DNA of 64,000 nt from an uncultured Granulosicoccaceae bacterium (GTDB taxonomy: Bacteria > Pseudomonadota > Gammaproteobacteria > Granulosicoccales > Granulosicoccaceae), in NCBI GenBank assembly GCA_937927895.1, contig CALGKA010000013.1, forward strand, positions 62,001-126,000, in the 5' to 3' direction. Shown in pieces: positions 9,602-20,680 of the stretch. The first letter of the stretch is position 1. Each line of letters opens with the position of its first letter. Position numbers and translations under genes: made by a program. The notes under the pieces are model-generated. The model was not told the DNA's origin and did not search any database. It saw only the letters and a list, made by a program, of their open reading frames with translations.

Positions 9602-10195
9602 ATGCCATATCAACACAATCTGCAACCCGACTTTGATAACGAGCCGGATTCAAAAAAGCTACCGTCAAACTCACTATCACACGAGATTGAGGAACTGCAA
9701 AACGGCATCAAAGTCGATTTTGATCAAAAGCTAAGTGAACTGTCTGATTTATTGCAACGCTTCAAAGCGCTAGTACTATCTACAGACAAAAAGGCAAGCC
9801 CTGAAGCAGCTAACGAACCGAATGCCTATAGCAGCAACCCAGACTGCGCACCTACACCACAAACTGTTTTCCAAACACAGGTGCAGCATGCAGAGGGTGC
9901 AAAGAAGAATTCGAATGTAGAAATCCCTTTTGAAAAAACACCAGGCGCTGAAGACAAAGAAGATACCCTGGAAGCCTGCAAACCAGTACCGACACTTTAC
10001 ACGGCAGAAACTGCAAGGTTTGAAAATGGTTTATATAAGCTAAACAGCCAGCTGTATAGGTTCCGTCTTGAACTTGATCAGGAGATGGAATTTCGTGAAG
10101 AACCTCTGCATGCGCACTTCAGCCAGCAATCTGAGCTATCTCAGATTTTACAGCAGATGAACGAACGTTCTATAGAAAAATTCCCGGGTCAATAA
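9602..10195 (+). CDS. Hypothetical protein
   Basis: 197 aa ORF with charged/helical composition; no recognisable domain. Confidence 0.45.
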   Translation: MPYQHNLQPDFDNEPDSKKLPSNSLSHEIEELQNGIKVDFDQKLSELSDLLQRFKALVLSTDKKASPEAANEPNAYSSNPDCAPTPQTVFQTQVQHAEGAKKNSNVEIPFEKTPGAEDKEDTLEACKPVPTLYTAETARFENGLYKLNSQLYRFRLELDQEMEFREEPLHAHFSQQSELSQILQQMNERSIEKFPGQ

Positions 10196-10200
10196 TAGCC

Positions 10201-10273
10201 GCTAACTTATAAACGAACGCTCTGCGGTCGCCACAAGCACGCTACACGTTGTTTATGGATGGGCACTAGCTAC
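10201..10273. repeat. Palindromic repeat, copy 2
   Basis: CTAACTTATAAACGAACGCTCTGCGGTCGCC...GTTTATGGATGGGCACTAGCTA; reverse complement aligns with copies 1 and 3. Confidence 0.85.
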
Positions 10274-11947
10274 AGATTTAAATGCTCGCCTCAAACTCCA
10301 AATAGAGGCGAGCAAAATCAACCATGCCCACAGCGGCACACCAAACAAACGAGCTAGGTTTGGCGATCCCAACACGGTCACGACTGTTGCAGATATAAAT
10401 AACCCAGCTGAACAAATTGCATAGATTGTCGCATTGGCTATTGCTGAATGAGATGATTGTGCGTGGTGTTGTGAACGCGCAAAAGGTTGAGATCTAACAT
10501 TTGAATTTAAGCCTTCTTGCAACCCTCCACTTTGTAAAAACTGATGAACAAGCCCAGGCATCTCTGGCAACATACGGCCCCACTCTGGAACATTCTTTTG
10601 AATCTCACGCAAAACTGTTAACGGGCTATTCTGTTCAATCATAAAGCCTTTTAACACTGGCCTTGCGGTCTTCCAAAGATCTAATTGCGGGTAAAGTTGC
10701 CGCCCCAGTCCTTCTATGTTTAGCAGCGTCTTTTGGAGCAGCACCAGTTGCGGCTGAACTTCCATTTTGAATCGACGGGCAGTTTGAAAGAGCCGCAACA
10801 ACACCTGACCAAAAGAGATTTCTTCTAGCGGTTTTTCGAATATTGGCTCACAAACAGTTCGGATAGATGATTCGAATTCTTCTACTCGAGTATCTGCAGG
10901 TACCCAACCACTATCGACATGTAGGCGCGCGACTTTGTAGTAGTCTTGTTCAAAAAAGGCTAAAAGGTTTTGCGAAAGATAGTGCCGATCTTCTTCAGTT
11001 AATGTACCAACAATGCCAAAATCTACCGCTATATAAGTGGGATCAAGCGGGTTGTCTTCAGAGATAAAAATATTCCCCGGGTGCATATCAGCGTGGAAAA
11101 AATTATCTCTGAATACCTGGGTAAAGAATATATTCACCCCGCGTTCTGCAAGCTTTTCCAGATCATAGCCACGCGCTTTAAGCTCCTTTATGTCAGAGAC
11201 TGGAATACCCCTTATGCGCTCCATTACTAATACATCACCCTGAGTATAGTCCCAGTATATTTCGGGAATATAAAGCTCATCCGAGTCACTGAAATTTCTT
11301 TTAAGCTGCGAGGCATTTGCCGCTTCACGCTGCATATCTAGCTCATCGTAGATGGTTTTTTCATACTCACTAACCACCTCTCTTGGGCGCAAGCGTTTAC
11401 CATCTGACCAAAAAGACGCCGCCATATCTGCCATTAGATACATCAATGATAGATCGCGCGCTATAGTCGATTTTATACCTGGACGCAAAACCTTAACGAC
11501 CACTTGCTCGCCACTGTGCATAACGGCTGCATGAACTTGTGCAATCGATGCTGACGCAAGTGGTGCGCTTTCAAACTGCGCAAATAGTTCTGTTACAGAG
11601 GCACCAAGAGAATCTTCAATACAGGTGATGGATTGACTTGATGGAAAAGGCGGCACTTGATCTTGCAGCAGTGCCAGTTCTATTGCTATATCGTCTGCCA
11701 AAAGATCACGACGTGTGGATAACATTTGGCCGAACTTTACGAATACCGGGCCAAGTTCTTCTAGCGAACGGCGTAGACGCTCCCCACGTGGCAGGCTTCT
11801 GGTTTTATCATTGCGCCAACGATCAGGTGAAATTGATGACAACAGTTTTAATACCGTAGACGGTTTACGGTCTAATAGCAGCTCGTCAATGCCGTAGGTA
11901 AGCAGAACCTTTTGTATCGTGTATAAACGTTTTATGCGGTTAAACAC
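10253..11947 (-). CDS. ubiB: Ubiquinone biosynthesis protein kinase-like UbiB
   Basis: [22 protein letters not shown] (KxGQ), [34 protein letters not shown]-terminal TM segments; adjacent ubiJ and ubiE. Confidence 0.97.
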   Translation of the reverse strand: MFNRIKRLYTIQKVLLTYGIDELLLDRKPSTVLKLLSSISPDRWRNDKTRSLPRGERLRRSLEELGPVFVKFGQMLSTRRDLLADDIAIELALLQDQVPPFPSSQSITCIEDSLGASVTELFAQFESAPLASASIAQVHAAVMHSGEQVVVKVLRPGIKSTIARDLSLMYLMADMAASFWSDGKRLRPREVVSEYEKTIYDELDMQREAANASQLKRNFSDSDELYIPEIYWDYTQGDVLVMERIRGIPVSDIKELKARGYDLEKLAERGVNIFFTQVFRDNFFHADMHPGNIFISEDNPLDPTYIAVDFGIVGTLTEEDRHYLSQNLLAFFEQDYYKVARLHVDSGWVPADTRVEEFESSIRTVCEPIFEKPLEEISFGQVLLRLFQTARRFKMEVQPQLVLLQKTLLNIEGLGRQLYPQLDLWKTARPVLKGFMIEQNSPLTVLREIQKNVPEWGRMLPEMPGLVHQFLQSGGLQEGLNSNVRSQPFARSQHHAQSSHSAIANATIYAICSAGLFISATVVTVLGSPNLARLFGVPLWAWLILLASIWSLRRAFKSVASAHP

Positions 11948-12552
11948 TAGCGCTTATTACCAACAGAGTTAGATGTAATCCGCGCTTCAAGGAGATCAAC
12001 ACGATCGCGTAGATCATCTACTTGCTCTACAAATTCTGTTAGCTCCCAATCATGCGGGACACTACCCGTTTCATCACGTAGGTAGTCAGCAGTGTTATCA
12101 CGCACGCTATCTGTACGTGCACCTAACCATGCCTTAAAACTACGTGAGAACTTACCTAACTGGTGTGCCGCTGCGTCACCCGTGATACGGGATAGATGCT
12201 CTTCCCAGTCAACATCTATCTCTGTCAAACAGCGCGAGAATTGCTGCGCGGTAGCGGTATCGCCGGTAATTTTTACATCGCCATCAAAAATAGACCGTTG
12301 CCCTATAGCTTGTGAAATAAGTGAGAAAGGCCCACCACTAATCACGGCATCTGCAGTATCACCAAACTCTTCGACTACTTCTACGCGGTTTTCATTGAAT
12401 ATAAACCAAATATTAAGATCAAGCGCCTCTACTTGAAGGCAAATCACTTTACCACGCAAAGAGGCAATCCTACTTTTCGATTCGGGATCGAGTTCGATGT
12501 ATTGATTAAACGCAGTCTGAAGCGCGACTGCTATGGGGCCAGGGAGATTCAA
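11947..12552 (-). CDS. ubiJ: Ubiquinone biosynthesis accessory factor UbiJ (SCP2-like)
   Basis: Between ubiE and ubiB; SCP2-like [38 protein letters not shown]. Confidence 0.92.
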   Translation of the reverse strand: MNLPGPIAVALQTAFNQYIELDPESKSRIASLRGKVICLQVEALDLNIWFIFNENRVEVVEEFGDTADAVISGGPFSLISQAIGQRSIFDGDVKITGDTATAQQFSRCLTEIDVDWEEHLSRITGDAAAHQLGKFSRSFKAWLGARTDSVRDNTADYLRDETGSVPHDWELTEFVEQVDDLRDRVDLLEARITSNSVGNKR

Positions 12553-12581
12553 TGAATTATCACTCAGGAAAATGTCATTCG

Positions 12582-13325
12582 CTACAGCTTAAAGCCTTTA
12601 TGCAAGGCCACAACGCCACCCGTTAAGTTATGGTATTCACAGCGTTCAAAGCCTGCTGTCTGCATCATCTCTAAGAGCGTGTCTTGATCTGGGTGTTTGC
12701 GTATAGATTCTGCGAGATAGCGATAACTATCCGCATCATTAGCAACCAATTTACCCATAGCAGGCAAAGCATTAAACGAATATACATCGTAGGCTTTGCT
12801 TAGAACGGGCAGCACTGGCTTTGAAAATTCTAAGACTAATAATCTGCCACCGGGCTTTAAAGTATTAAAAATAGAGCCTAACGCGCGCTGCTTGTCGGTG
12901 ACATTTCTAAGTCCAAAAGCCATAGTGACACAGTGAAACGAATTTTCAGCAAACGGTAGTTGTTCAGCATCTGCTAGTGAATAATGAACATTACCCACTA
13001 TGCCTGAATCAATCAGCCGGTCGCGCCCTACTGTCACCATTGATTCGTTTATATCAGCCAGAATCACAGAACCCGTAGAGCCGACTCTTTCGCTTAGCTT
13101 GGCAGCGAGGTCGCCGGTGCCACCTGCTAAATCAAGTACCGATTGGCCTGCTCGAACACCCGATTGATTGATCGCAAATCGCTTCCATAACCTATGCACC
13201 CCGAACGACATGAGATCGTTCATGATGTCATAGCGGTCTGCCACGGAATCGAATACAGCACCGACCAGTTCTTTCTTTTTTTCGGATTCTACCGATTGAA
13301 AACCAAAGTGTGTTTTATCTTCCAC
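12582..13325 (-). CDS. ubiE: Demethylmenaquinone/2-methoxy-6-polyprenyl-1,4-benzoquinol methylase
   Basis: [63 protein letters not shown]. Confidence 0.97.
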   Translation of the reverse strand: MEDKTHFGFQSVESEKKKELVGAVFDSVADRYDIMNDLMSFGVHRLWKRFAINQSGVRAGQSVLDLAGGTGDLAAKLSERVGSTGSVILADINESMVTVGRDRLIDSGIVGNVHYSLADAEQLPFAENSFHCVTMAFGLRNVTDKQRALGSIFNTLKPGGRLLVLEFSKPVLPVLSKAYDVYSFNALPAMGKLVANDADSYRYLAESIRKHPDQDTLLEMMQTAGFERCEYHNLTGGVVALHKGFKL

Positions 13326-13402
13326 TATTTTAGGCTCAGGTTTGGCTTGTGTTTTTTAGCTGGCGTACAAGGTCAACAAATTTGCAACACCGGCTCAAAG
13401 CA

Positions 13403-13819
13403 TTAATCGCGGGATTTTTTGACTTTTCGCTGGTGGCCTGCAGCGACAAGTCTATCGAGATAATCTTGCCAGTAGCGCTCGTAGTTCACTCCTAGCTCAT
13501 GCAAGTAGACCCACGTAAAAATGCCGGAATCATGGCCATCGTCAAAACCGATTTTTAAGGCATAGTTACCAGACGGGGTAATGCTGTCAATACCGACATC
13601 TTCCTTGTTTAGCTGCAGAACTTCTTGCCCCGGGCCATGGCCACGCACCTCAGCTGAAGGTGAAAAAACTCTTAAATACTCACAAGTGAGATTACACTCC
13701 AGACCATCGTCAAAGTGTAGTTCCAGCACACGGCTACGCTGGTGTAGCTTTACCTCAGTCGGTCTGGGAGTCGCTGTTGCTTTAGTGCCTGTGGTGGGCT
13801 TATTTATTGGTGTGCTCAT
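13403..13819 (-). CDS. DUF971 domain protein (gamma-butyrobetaine hydroxylase-like N-terminal)
   Basis: LELHFDDGLECNLTCEYLRVFSPSAEVRGHGPGQ ... YALKIGFDDGHDSGIFTWVYLHELG; position between hslU and ubiE. Confidence 0.9.
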   Translation of the reverse strand: MSTPINKPTTGTKATATPRPTEVKLHQRSRVLELHFDDGLECNLTCEYLRVFSPSAEVRGHGPGQEVLQLNKEDVGIDSITPSGNYALKIGFDDGHDSGIFTWVYLHELGVNYERYWQDYLDRLVAAGHQRKVKKSRD

Positions 13820-13829
13820 GGCTCTAAGA

Positions 13830-15149
13830 CTACAGGATGTATCGACTCAGGTCTTCATCCTGTGACAATTCGCCTAGATATTTATCAACATATTCTGTGT
13901 TTATCGAGATTTCAGATCCACTGTTATCAGAGGCCTCGTAGGAGGCGTCATCAAGTAGTCGTTCAAGCACGGTGTGTAGCCGTCTGGCGCCGATATTCTC
14001 GGTAGTTTCATTCACCTGCCACGCAACTTCCGCAATCCTTTTGATGCCATCATCGGTAAATTTTAGCGTGACATTTTCAGTCGCCAATAGCGCTTTGTAT
14101 TGTTCTGTAAGTGAGGCATTGGGCTCTATTAGAATTCTTTCGAAATCTTCCACCGACAAAGCTTGAAGTTCAACGCGGATAGGCAAGCGCCCTTGCAGCT
14201 CTGGTATTAAATCTGATGGCTTGGTCATATGGAACGCACCAGAGGCTATGAAAAGAATATGATCCGTCTTTACCATGCCGTATTTGGTGCTCACGGTGCA
14301 GCCTTCTATCAGTGGCAGTAGATCACGCTGTACTCCTTCGCGTGAGACATCTGCACCACCGCCACCTGCATCTGATCGTCTTGAGACTTTGTCTATCTCA
14401 TCTAAAAATACAATACCATTTTGCTCTACATTTTCGACTGCCAACTGTTTTAATTCGTCTTCATTCACTAAATTGCTCGCCTCTTCATCGGTAAGCAGTT
14501 TCATGGCTTCAGATATTTTTAGTTTTCGCGTTTGTTTTTTCTCACGCCCCAGATTTTCAAACATTCCTTGCAGCTGCTGAGTCATGTCTTCCATACCGGG
14601 TGGAGTCATGATCTCTACCCCGACACCCTGGGCGTTTAATTCAACTTCTATTTCGGTGTCGTTGAGATCACCTTCACGTAGTTTTTTACGGAACTTTTGC
14701 CTGGTATCAGTTTCTTTATCACTTCCATCACGCGCAGGTGGCAGTAAAATATCGAGTATTTTCTCTTCTGCAGCGTCTTCTGCACGATGGTGAACTTTTT
14801 CTTTTTCCTGTTCACGAGTTTGCTTTATTGCAGCATCGACCAAATCACGAACAATTGATTCTACATCGCGACCGACATAACCCACTTCAGTGAATTTGGT
14901 CGCTTCAACCTTAATAAATGGTGCGTTGGCAAGCCTGGCCAATCTTCTGGATATCTCAGTTTTTCCCACACCTGTCGGGCCAATCATTAAAATGTTTTTT
15001 GGCGTTATTTCATTGCGTAGGTCGGCCGATACTTGCTGGCGTCTCCAACGGTTCCGCAACGCTGTGGCCACTGCTCGCTTAGCATCGGCTTGTCCAACAA
15101 TATGTTTATCAAGTTCTTGAACAATTTCACGCGGGGTCATGGTTGGCAT
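13830..15149 (-). CDS. hslU: ATP-dependent protease ATPase subunit HslU
   Basis: [69 protein letters not shown] extends to 15194; start placed at internal Met ([10 protein letters not shown]). Confidence 0.97.
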   Translation of the reverse strand: MPTMTPREIVQELDKHIVGQADAKRAVATALRNRWRRQQVSADLRNEITPKNILMIGPTGVGKTEISRRLARLANAPFIKVEATKFTEVGYVGRDVESIVRDLVDAAIKQTREQEKEKVHHRAEDAAEEKILDILLPPARDGSDKETDTRQKFRKKLREGDLNDTEIEVELNAQGVGVEIMTPPGMEDMTQQLQGMFENLGREKKQTRKLKISEAMKLLTDEEASNLVNEDELKQLAVENVEQNGIVFLDEIDKVSRRSDAGGGGADVSREGVQRDLLPLIEGCTVSTKYGMVKTDHILFIASGAFHMTKPSDLIPELQGRLPIRVELQALSVEDFERILIEPNASLTEQYKALLATENVTLKFTDDGIKRIAEVAWQVNETTENIGARRLHTVLERLLDDASYEASDNSGSEISINTEYVDKYLGELSQDEDLSRYIL

Positions 15150-15234
15150 GATGTTACCTGTGTCTAATCTGTATGGCAGTGATCTTAAAGCCACGTCATA
15201 TGGGTTTTAACGAATAGTGTGTCGCTTTGACTAT

Positions 15235-15780
15235 TTAAGCGTCACTTTTAAGAGTTTCAATGGTCAGAGAGCCATTCGTATAAATACAAATATCGGCCGC
15301 AATACCAAGGCTCTTTTCAACAATGTCTTTAGCGCCAAGTTCGGTATTTTGCAGCAAGGCCAAGGCCGAAGATTTGGCAAAATCACCGCCTGAACCGATC
15401 GCAATTAACCCATGCTCTGGCTCAATCACATCGCCGTTACCTGAGATCACTAACGAGCACTTGCTATCGGCCACCGCCAACAGTGCCTCTAAGCGTCTCA
15501 GCATTCGATCGGTACGCCAGTCTTTGGCCATTTCAACCGCTGCGCGGGTTAGATTGCCGCCATATTCTTCAAGCTTGCCCTCGAATCGTTCAAAAAGCGT
15601 AAAAGCGTCTGCAGTGCCTCCAGCAAAACCGGCTAACACGCGATCTTTATATAATCGACGCACTTTTCGCGCATTGCCCTTCATAATGGCATTGCCTAGG
15701 GTCACCTGACCGTCACCACCGATGACTACTTCATCACCCCGGCGAACGGATACGATGGTCGTACCTCGATATTGTTCCAA
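15235..15780 (-). CDS. hslV: ATP-dependent protease proteolytic subunit HslV
   Basis: [41 protein letters not shown]; followed by hslU. Confidence 0.98.
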   Translation of the reverse strand: MEQYRGTTIVSVRRGDEVVIGGDGQVTLGNAIMKGNARKVRRLYKDRVLAGFAGGTADAFTLFERFEGKLEEYGGNLTRAAVEMAKDWRTDRMLRRLEALLAVADSKCSLVISGNGDVIEPEHGLIAIGSGGDFAKSSALALLQNTELGAKDIVEKSLGIAADICIYTNGSLTIETLKSDA

Positions 15781-15934
15781 TTCTTAATCTCCTGAACTCT
15801 TCTTGGCGCTAGTTTGCACTACACTAATTGTACTGGTTTAAGTACTTTTACTTAAACCTTAAGAATACGCACGGTTGTACCCACATCAACGTGCGGATAC
15901 CAATAGTGGGACAAAGAGGCTATGTGGTCACGCA

Positions 15935-17608
15935 ATGAGTAAAGTTCAAGAAGCAATAGCTAAAATCCGAAGTAAAGTGCGGCCAAACAACACACTTTCG
16001 GAACAGTTACGGATTCCGGTTCAGCAAGAGCACGAAAGCTCTTTATTTCCAGTCGAACCTTCCGAGGTTAAATCGTGGTTAATAGCCCATGGGGTATCGA
16101 ATACCGCTACCAGCGTCAAAACCCTGATTCGAGCTGTACAGCACTGCAACCGCACAGTAATGCCACCGCTTCAGCGTCTGCAAACAATGGAGCATTTCGA
16201 AAAACCATTTTCAGAAACTTTACAATCACTCGATGTGCGCTACCTGCATCTGGCTTTTCCGATGGCGCAAGAGTCTGAGAACGCTTTTCAGCTGGCAGCT
16301 GTAATATGCCAGGAGATGGCCTATGGCTACAAGATAGCGTTGGTTGAATCAATGCGGACGCCAGGAGCGTCGCTCAGAAAAAAACACAAGCAGCAGTGTG
16401 TCTCTCTAGCTCTCGAGCATCTTAGTAATTTAGCGCTACGGCATGCGAAAATTTATAGGCCGTGGCCAAACAGTTTTTGGCAAGATACGAACACTTTGTA
16501 TCAGATAGCTCAAGTTGACCGCACTGAAAAAATTAACAACTTAACCGTTAAAGAAAGCCTTCCACAACATGACAACAAACCACTATCTATAAGCAATCAG
16601 TATGCACGCCTTTGCGTTCTACATCTGCTAAACAATAACCAGTATCAAGCACAACAATTACAAGGCTTATACACTAGCTTAAGCCGATACTCTTCAGAGC
16701 TTACCTTGCAAACAACGCAACAAGGTATTGAGTCTGAAACTTTATATTGTGTCGGCATGAACAATCCACCGCTATTAGCCCAATTTTGTCACTACCAACC
16801 ATCAGACAAACTGGCCTACTTTTCGATCGATAATCTTGTTAAAAAACTGAACGACTATTCACCGGTTGCCAACAGCCAACCTATCAAGATGCGGTCTTTA
16901 CACAACAGATTAGAAGCACGTGCTGCACGCGACAAAGACATCGAAGCGGTAACTGGCATTAAAAATATTCATAAAGAGATCCTAAACCACCCACCTACGG
17001 ATACAGCCGAATCTCAGTTTACAGATCTACGCGAACTAATCGCACAAGGCGGTGCAAGAAACACAGATCTACGACCCGCAAAACTCGGCGACAGCGCTTC
17101 TGAGTTATCGATTGAAAACGAAAGCAAACACGGTTACGGCTTAAAAATTTCAAAGGCCAATGGTCAGATACCTAAAGCGGCGGCACAGGTAGGGGAGTTA
17201 ATTGGCCATAGTTATAAAAGCGACAATGGCGAGTTAAGCTGGTATCTAGGCCAAATCCGCTGGATGATCTCTCACCATGATAAAAGCCACTATTTGGGTG
17301 TTGAACATATTACCCAACATGCCAACGCGGTTGCCGTTTATCGGCTGCAAAAGGATAAACAAAACGAAAATATAGCCATAGACGGATTGTTAGCCAACTA
17401 TCAGTTAGTCGATAGCAGAGCTAAAATGTTACTGCTGCCATTGCATAGGTTTAAGCCAGGTGAAACCGTCGGTTACCGCGACAGTCACGGATTTAACATA
17501 GTGAAATTAATAGAATGTGTAGAGCGCCACGGCAACTTTCAATGCTTTGCGATTATCACTATGACAAACGACGAATTAAGCGACCCGGTTGCAACAGCGC
17601 ACAGCTAA
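15935..17608 (+). CDS. Uncharacterised large protein, possibly PilZ-like C-terminus
   Basis: ORF 15875..17608 (likely start MSKVQEAIAKIRSKVRPNN at 15935). C-terminal VGELIGHSYKSDNGELSWYLGQIRWMISHHDKSHYLGVEHI is weakly PilZ-like; no firm domain call. Confidence 0.65.
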   Translation: MSKVQEAIAKIRSKVRPNNTLSEQLRIPVQQEHESSLFPVEPSEVKSWLIAHGVSNTATSVKTLIRAVQHCNRTVMPPLQRLQTMEHFEKPFSETLQSLDVRYLHLAFPMAQESENAFQLAAVICQEMAYGYKIALVESMRTPGASLRKKHKQQCVSLALEHLSNLALRHAKIYRPWPNSFWQDTNTLYQIAQVDRTEKINNLTVKESLPQHDNKPLSISNQYARLCVLHLLNNNQYQAQQLQGLYTSLSRYSSELTLQTTQQGIESETLYCVGMNNPPLLAQFCHYQPSDKLAYFSIDNLVKKLNDYSPVANSQPIKMRSLHNRLEARAARDKDIEAVTGIKNIHKEILNHPPTDTAESQFTDLRELIAQGGARNTDLRPAKLGDSASELSIENESKHGYGLKISKANGQIPKAAAQVGELIGHSYKSDNGELSWYLGQIRWMISHHDKSHYLGVEHITQHANAVAVYRLQKDKQNENIAIDGLLANYQLVDSRAKMLLLPLHRFKPGETVGYRDSHGFNIVKLIECVERHGNFQCFAIITMTNDELSDPVATAHS

Positions 17609-17628
17609 AACCTGGCCCTGTTTGGCTG

Positions 17629-18624
17629 TTAGCCGTTGGCTTCTTCTTTTCCGTCTACGATATCCGTTAAAGAGGCATTCGACTTACGTGATGCCCTGGG
17701 GTGTGAACGCTCATAAACACGTGCTAAATGTTGAAAGTCTAAGTGCGTATAAACTTGCGTGGTATTGATATCAACATGGCCTAATAATTCTTGTACAGCA
17801 CGTAGATCACCGCTTGATTCAAGTAAATGACTAGCAAATGAATGGCGTAATAGATGCGGATATACATTATGGGAAATACCGGTACGCGTGGCGAGTGTTT
17901 TAAGTCTTTGCTGTACACTGCGCGCTGATAATCGAGTACCTCGTTTACTTAAAAACAGGGCTTGATCAGTCGCTGCACCTTTTTGCAATTCCGCGCGCCG
18001 ACTTTTCCATTCACTGACTGCATTTAAGGCCGCCTTGCCAACCGGCAGATTGCGAGCTTTGGAACCTTTACCCACTACCCTCACCATACCCGCCTGCATA
18101 TCAATGCTATCAACATCAAGCTGAATAACTTCTGCGAGTCGTAAACCACAAGAGTAAATTAATTCAAACAACGCTCGATCACGAAGGATAAGTGCATCAT
18201 CACCCTTCAACGCAAACAGGCGTTGGATATCTTCTATTTGTAACGTTTCGGGGAGCCCCGGGTGGTCTTTCGGTGCAGGTACATCCGCCACCGGATTAAC
18301 TTCAATGTGCTTATGCTTAATTAAATACTTAAACAATGAACGCACCGCTGATAAGCGCCGTGCCAAACTTCTACCTGATAGACCCTGCCCGTGTTGACTT
18401 GAAATCACCGTACGCATGTTAAATGCATTGGCGCCGGACCAATCTGCCACTTTAAGATTGTTAAGCGCACCTGCGACCTCTTCCAGGTCATGACGATAAT
18501 TAGCAACCGTATGCGGTGAATAGCGTTTTTCTATAGCCAGATAATTACAAAAAACTTCAATCGCATTATCAAAGTCTACCGCTTCATTGGCTTTGGCCTT
18601 AGCGCGGGCGTTTTGGCTTGTCAC
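17629..18624 (-). CDS. xerC: Tyrosine recombinase XerC
   Basis: YSCGLRLAEVIQLDVDSIDM, VRVVGKGSKARNLPVG, HLLRHSFASHLLESSGDLRAVQELLGHVDINTTQVYTHLD; dapF-DUF484-xerC order. Confidence 0.96.
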   Translation of the reverse strand: MTSQNARAKAKANEAVDFDNAIEVFCNYLAIEKRYSPHTVANYRHDLEEVAGALNNLKVADWSGANAFNMRTVISSQHGQGLSGRSLARRLSAVRSLFKYLIKHKHIEVNPVADVPAPKDHPGLPETLQIEDIQRLFALKGDDALILRDRALFELIYSCGLRLAEVIQLDVDSIDMQAGMVRVVGKGSKARNLPVGKAALNAVSEWKSRRAELQKGAATDQALFLSKRGTRLSARSVQQRLKTLATRTGISHNVYPHLLRHSFASHLLESSGDLRAVQELLGHVDINTTQVYTHLDFQHLARVYERSHPRASRKSNASLTDIVDGKEEANG

Positions 18625-18654
18625 TGCTTACGGCTTACGTAGCGTGGCAAATGA

Positions 18655-19443
18655 CTAGTAGAAAACCGCAAGTCTGGCACTTAACAGTGCACCAAATCGC
18701 GCTAGAAAATCGGTACCCATGTGAGGCGCGAAACGCTCGCGATCGGTGCTCGCAAGCGCTAAGTATCCAAATTCTGTTATTTTCTCGTCTGGCATGCGCG
18801 TAAGTTCTGCGCTGCCTTCATCTGAACTCACAATCGGCTGCACCGAAGTAGTGGTATTGGCCAACCTGATTATTGCTATCGATTTTATTTCAGACGCCTC
18901 TTGCGGAAAGAACTGCTCTACTCGATTTGAGATTGGATAACCGCAATACACAGAACGCCTGGAATGTAGATCTCTCATTGACGAACATTCCTTTGCATCA
19001 GCAAGTTTTACATAGTCTGATAATCCATCAGAGCAAAGATCTATCACGTCATTTTGTAGAATAACCGCTGTACTAAGCTGACAACGAAGTCTCTTTATCA
19101 GTACCGTTCTTGTAAAGGTGAATACCTCAGCCAGTGAGCCTGCAGACATCAAACCCATAGAGTAGTCATGCAGCAATTCTGACAAGTGATCATTTTGGTG
19201 TGCAACTTCGACAATTTCAGCAAGTCGATTTTGCAGTTCAGCAAATTGCTCACGCTGCAGGGATTGTCTTTTCTCAACCAAAGACACAGCACCGCGTTGA
19301 TGATGCGGTACTTCAAGTTCCAATAGCAGGTGTGGGTTTCGGGCAAAGAAATCCGGGGTATCACGCAGATAGTCAGCTACATAACCGTCGCCATCAAACG
19401 CCTGTTCCTCTAGGACTAATGTGCTTTTATTACTTGTTATCAT
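18655..19443 (-). CDS. DUF484 family protein
   Basis: VADYLRDTPDFFARNPHLLLELEVPHHQRGAVSLVEKRQSLQREQ, the DUF484 N-terminal signature, between dapF and xerC. Confidence 0.95.
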   Translation of the reverse strand: MITSNKSTLVLEEQAFDGDGYVADYLRDTPDFFARNPHLLLELEVPHHQRGAVSLVEKRQSLQREQFAELQNRLAEIVEVAHQNDHLSELLHDYSMGLMSAGSLAEVFTFTRTVLIKRLRCQLSTAVILQNDVIDLCSDGLSDYVKLADAKECSSMRDLHSRRSVYCGYPISNRVEQFFPQEASEIKSIAIIRLANTTTSVQPIVSSDEGSAELTRMPDEKITEFGYLALASTDRERFAPHMGTDFLARFGALLSARLAVFY

Positions 19444-20270
19444 TGTTCTAGCCTGCCTTCAAATACCGTTTCGCTCGGCCCAATCATTTCAATCTGGGCA
19501 TCGTTATCTAACCACTGAATTTGCAGTTCACCACCTGCAAGATGCACGCTCGCTCGTCGATCAAGCAATCCCTGAGCTACACCCACCACAACGGCTGCAC
19601 ATGCACCTGTCCCACAGGCCATCGTTTCGCCTACTCCACGTTCAAACACTCTTAATTGAATCTCTGAACGACTTACTACTTGCATAAAACCAGCGTTAAC
19701 CCTATTCGGAAATCGCTCATGACTTTCTATCAACCGCCCAAGTCGTTCGACTTCGGCACGCTGTACGTCTTTAACTTGTGTGACCGCGTGTGGGTTCCCC
19801 ACTGCCACCACTCCAAATTCCATATTCTGTCCATCTACTTCTATGTCGTAGCTGGTAGCTGCTGTATCAGCGACAAAAGGTATATGCGCCGGTTCAAAGC
19901 TCGGTACACCCATGCGCACCATGACTTGATTCGCCTCTAATACCGTCAGTTCGATCAAACCGCCTGACGTTGACACCGTGATGTCTTTTTTGCTTGTTAA
20001 CCCTCTGTCTGTCACGAAGCGCGCAAAACAGCGAGCACCGTTACCGCAGTTTTCTACTTCACCGCCATCAGCGTTGAAAATGCGATAAGTAAAATCCGCA
20101 CCTGTGTCATCAGGTGGCTCGACTATCAACAACTGATCAAAGCCAATTCCAAGACGCCGATGCGCTAGCCGTGATATCTGCTTGCTTGTCAGCTCAAACG
20201 CCGACTCCAAAGCATTGATAACTATGAAATCGTTGCCCAAGCCGTGCATTTTGGTGAACTCAAGAGGCAT
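19440..20270 (-). CDS. dapF: Diaminopimelate epimerase
   Basis: FTKMHGLGNDFIVIN, FNADGGEVENCGNGARCFARFV, ERGVGETMACGTGACAA. Confidence 0.98.
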   Translation of the reverse strand: MPLEFTKMHGLGNDFIVINALESAFELTSKQISRLAHRRLGIGFDQLLIVEPPDDTGADFTYRIFNADGGEVENCGNGARCFARFVTDRGLTSKKDITVSTSGGLIELTVLEANQVMVRMGVPSFEPAHIPFVADTAATSYDIEVDGQNMEFGVVAVGNPHAVTQVKDVQRAEVERLGRLIESHERFPNRVNAGFMQVVSRSEIQLRVFERGVGETMACGTGACAAVVVGVAQGLLDRRASVHLAGGELQIQWLDNDAQIEMIGPSETVFEGRLEQ

Positions 20271-20604
20271 TGAGCTAGCTGACCTATTTTGAAAATGACG
20301 CCGTTACTACAGGCGAAGAATGTTAAAGTAAAAAATCACCTATAACGACTAGATTATTGTTTTTTATACTTTTTGTAAGAAACCAACAACACTGATTACC
20401 TACAATTACACCGGCCTAAACAAATCTATAGACGAAGATTCGCGGCTTCGCAGAGACTTTTGACAGTTTCGCCACTTTATTGACGAACAGGTGAAAACCT
20501 AGCGATGCAACCAGCGAATAAATTCGCAGGTGACAGCGGCTAAGCTTGCAAAGAGGAGAGGTAAGTCGAGGGTGTTAGCAGGTACAAAGGCACTAGCTAA
20601 CAGT

Positions 20605-20677
20605 AGCTAGTGCTCATCCATAAACGAACGCCACTGCGGTCGCCCCAGATACGCTGTTTATGGACGGGCACTAGCTA
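20605..20677. repeat. Palindromic repeat, copy 3
   Basis: AGCTAGTGCTCATCCATAAACGAACGCCACTGCGGTCGCCCCAGATACGCTGTTTATGGACGGGCACTAGCTA; near-palindromic ends; matches copies 1 and 2. Confidence 0.88.
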
Positions 20678-20680
20678 ACC

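Noticed and set aside
17629-18624. Tyrosine recombinase as mark of an integrated element
   Set aside because: It is chromosomal XerC by gene order (dapF-DUF484-xerC), not a phage integrase.
20281-20604. Lysine or c-di-GMP (GEMM) riboswitch in the lysA-dapF spacer
   Set aside because: The string CCGGCCTAAAC resembles part of GEMM, but the other conserved blocks and the lysine riboswitch core are not recognisable.
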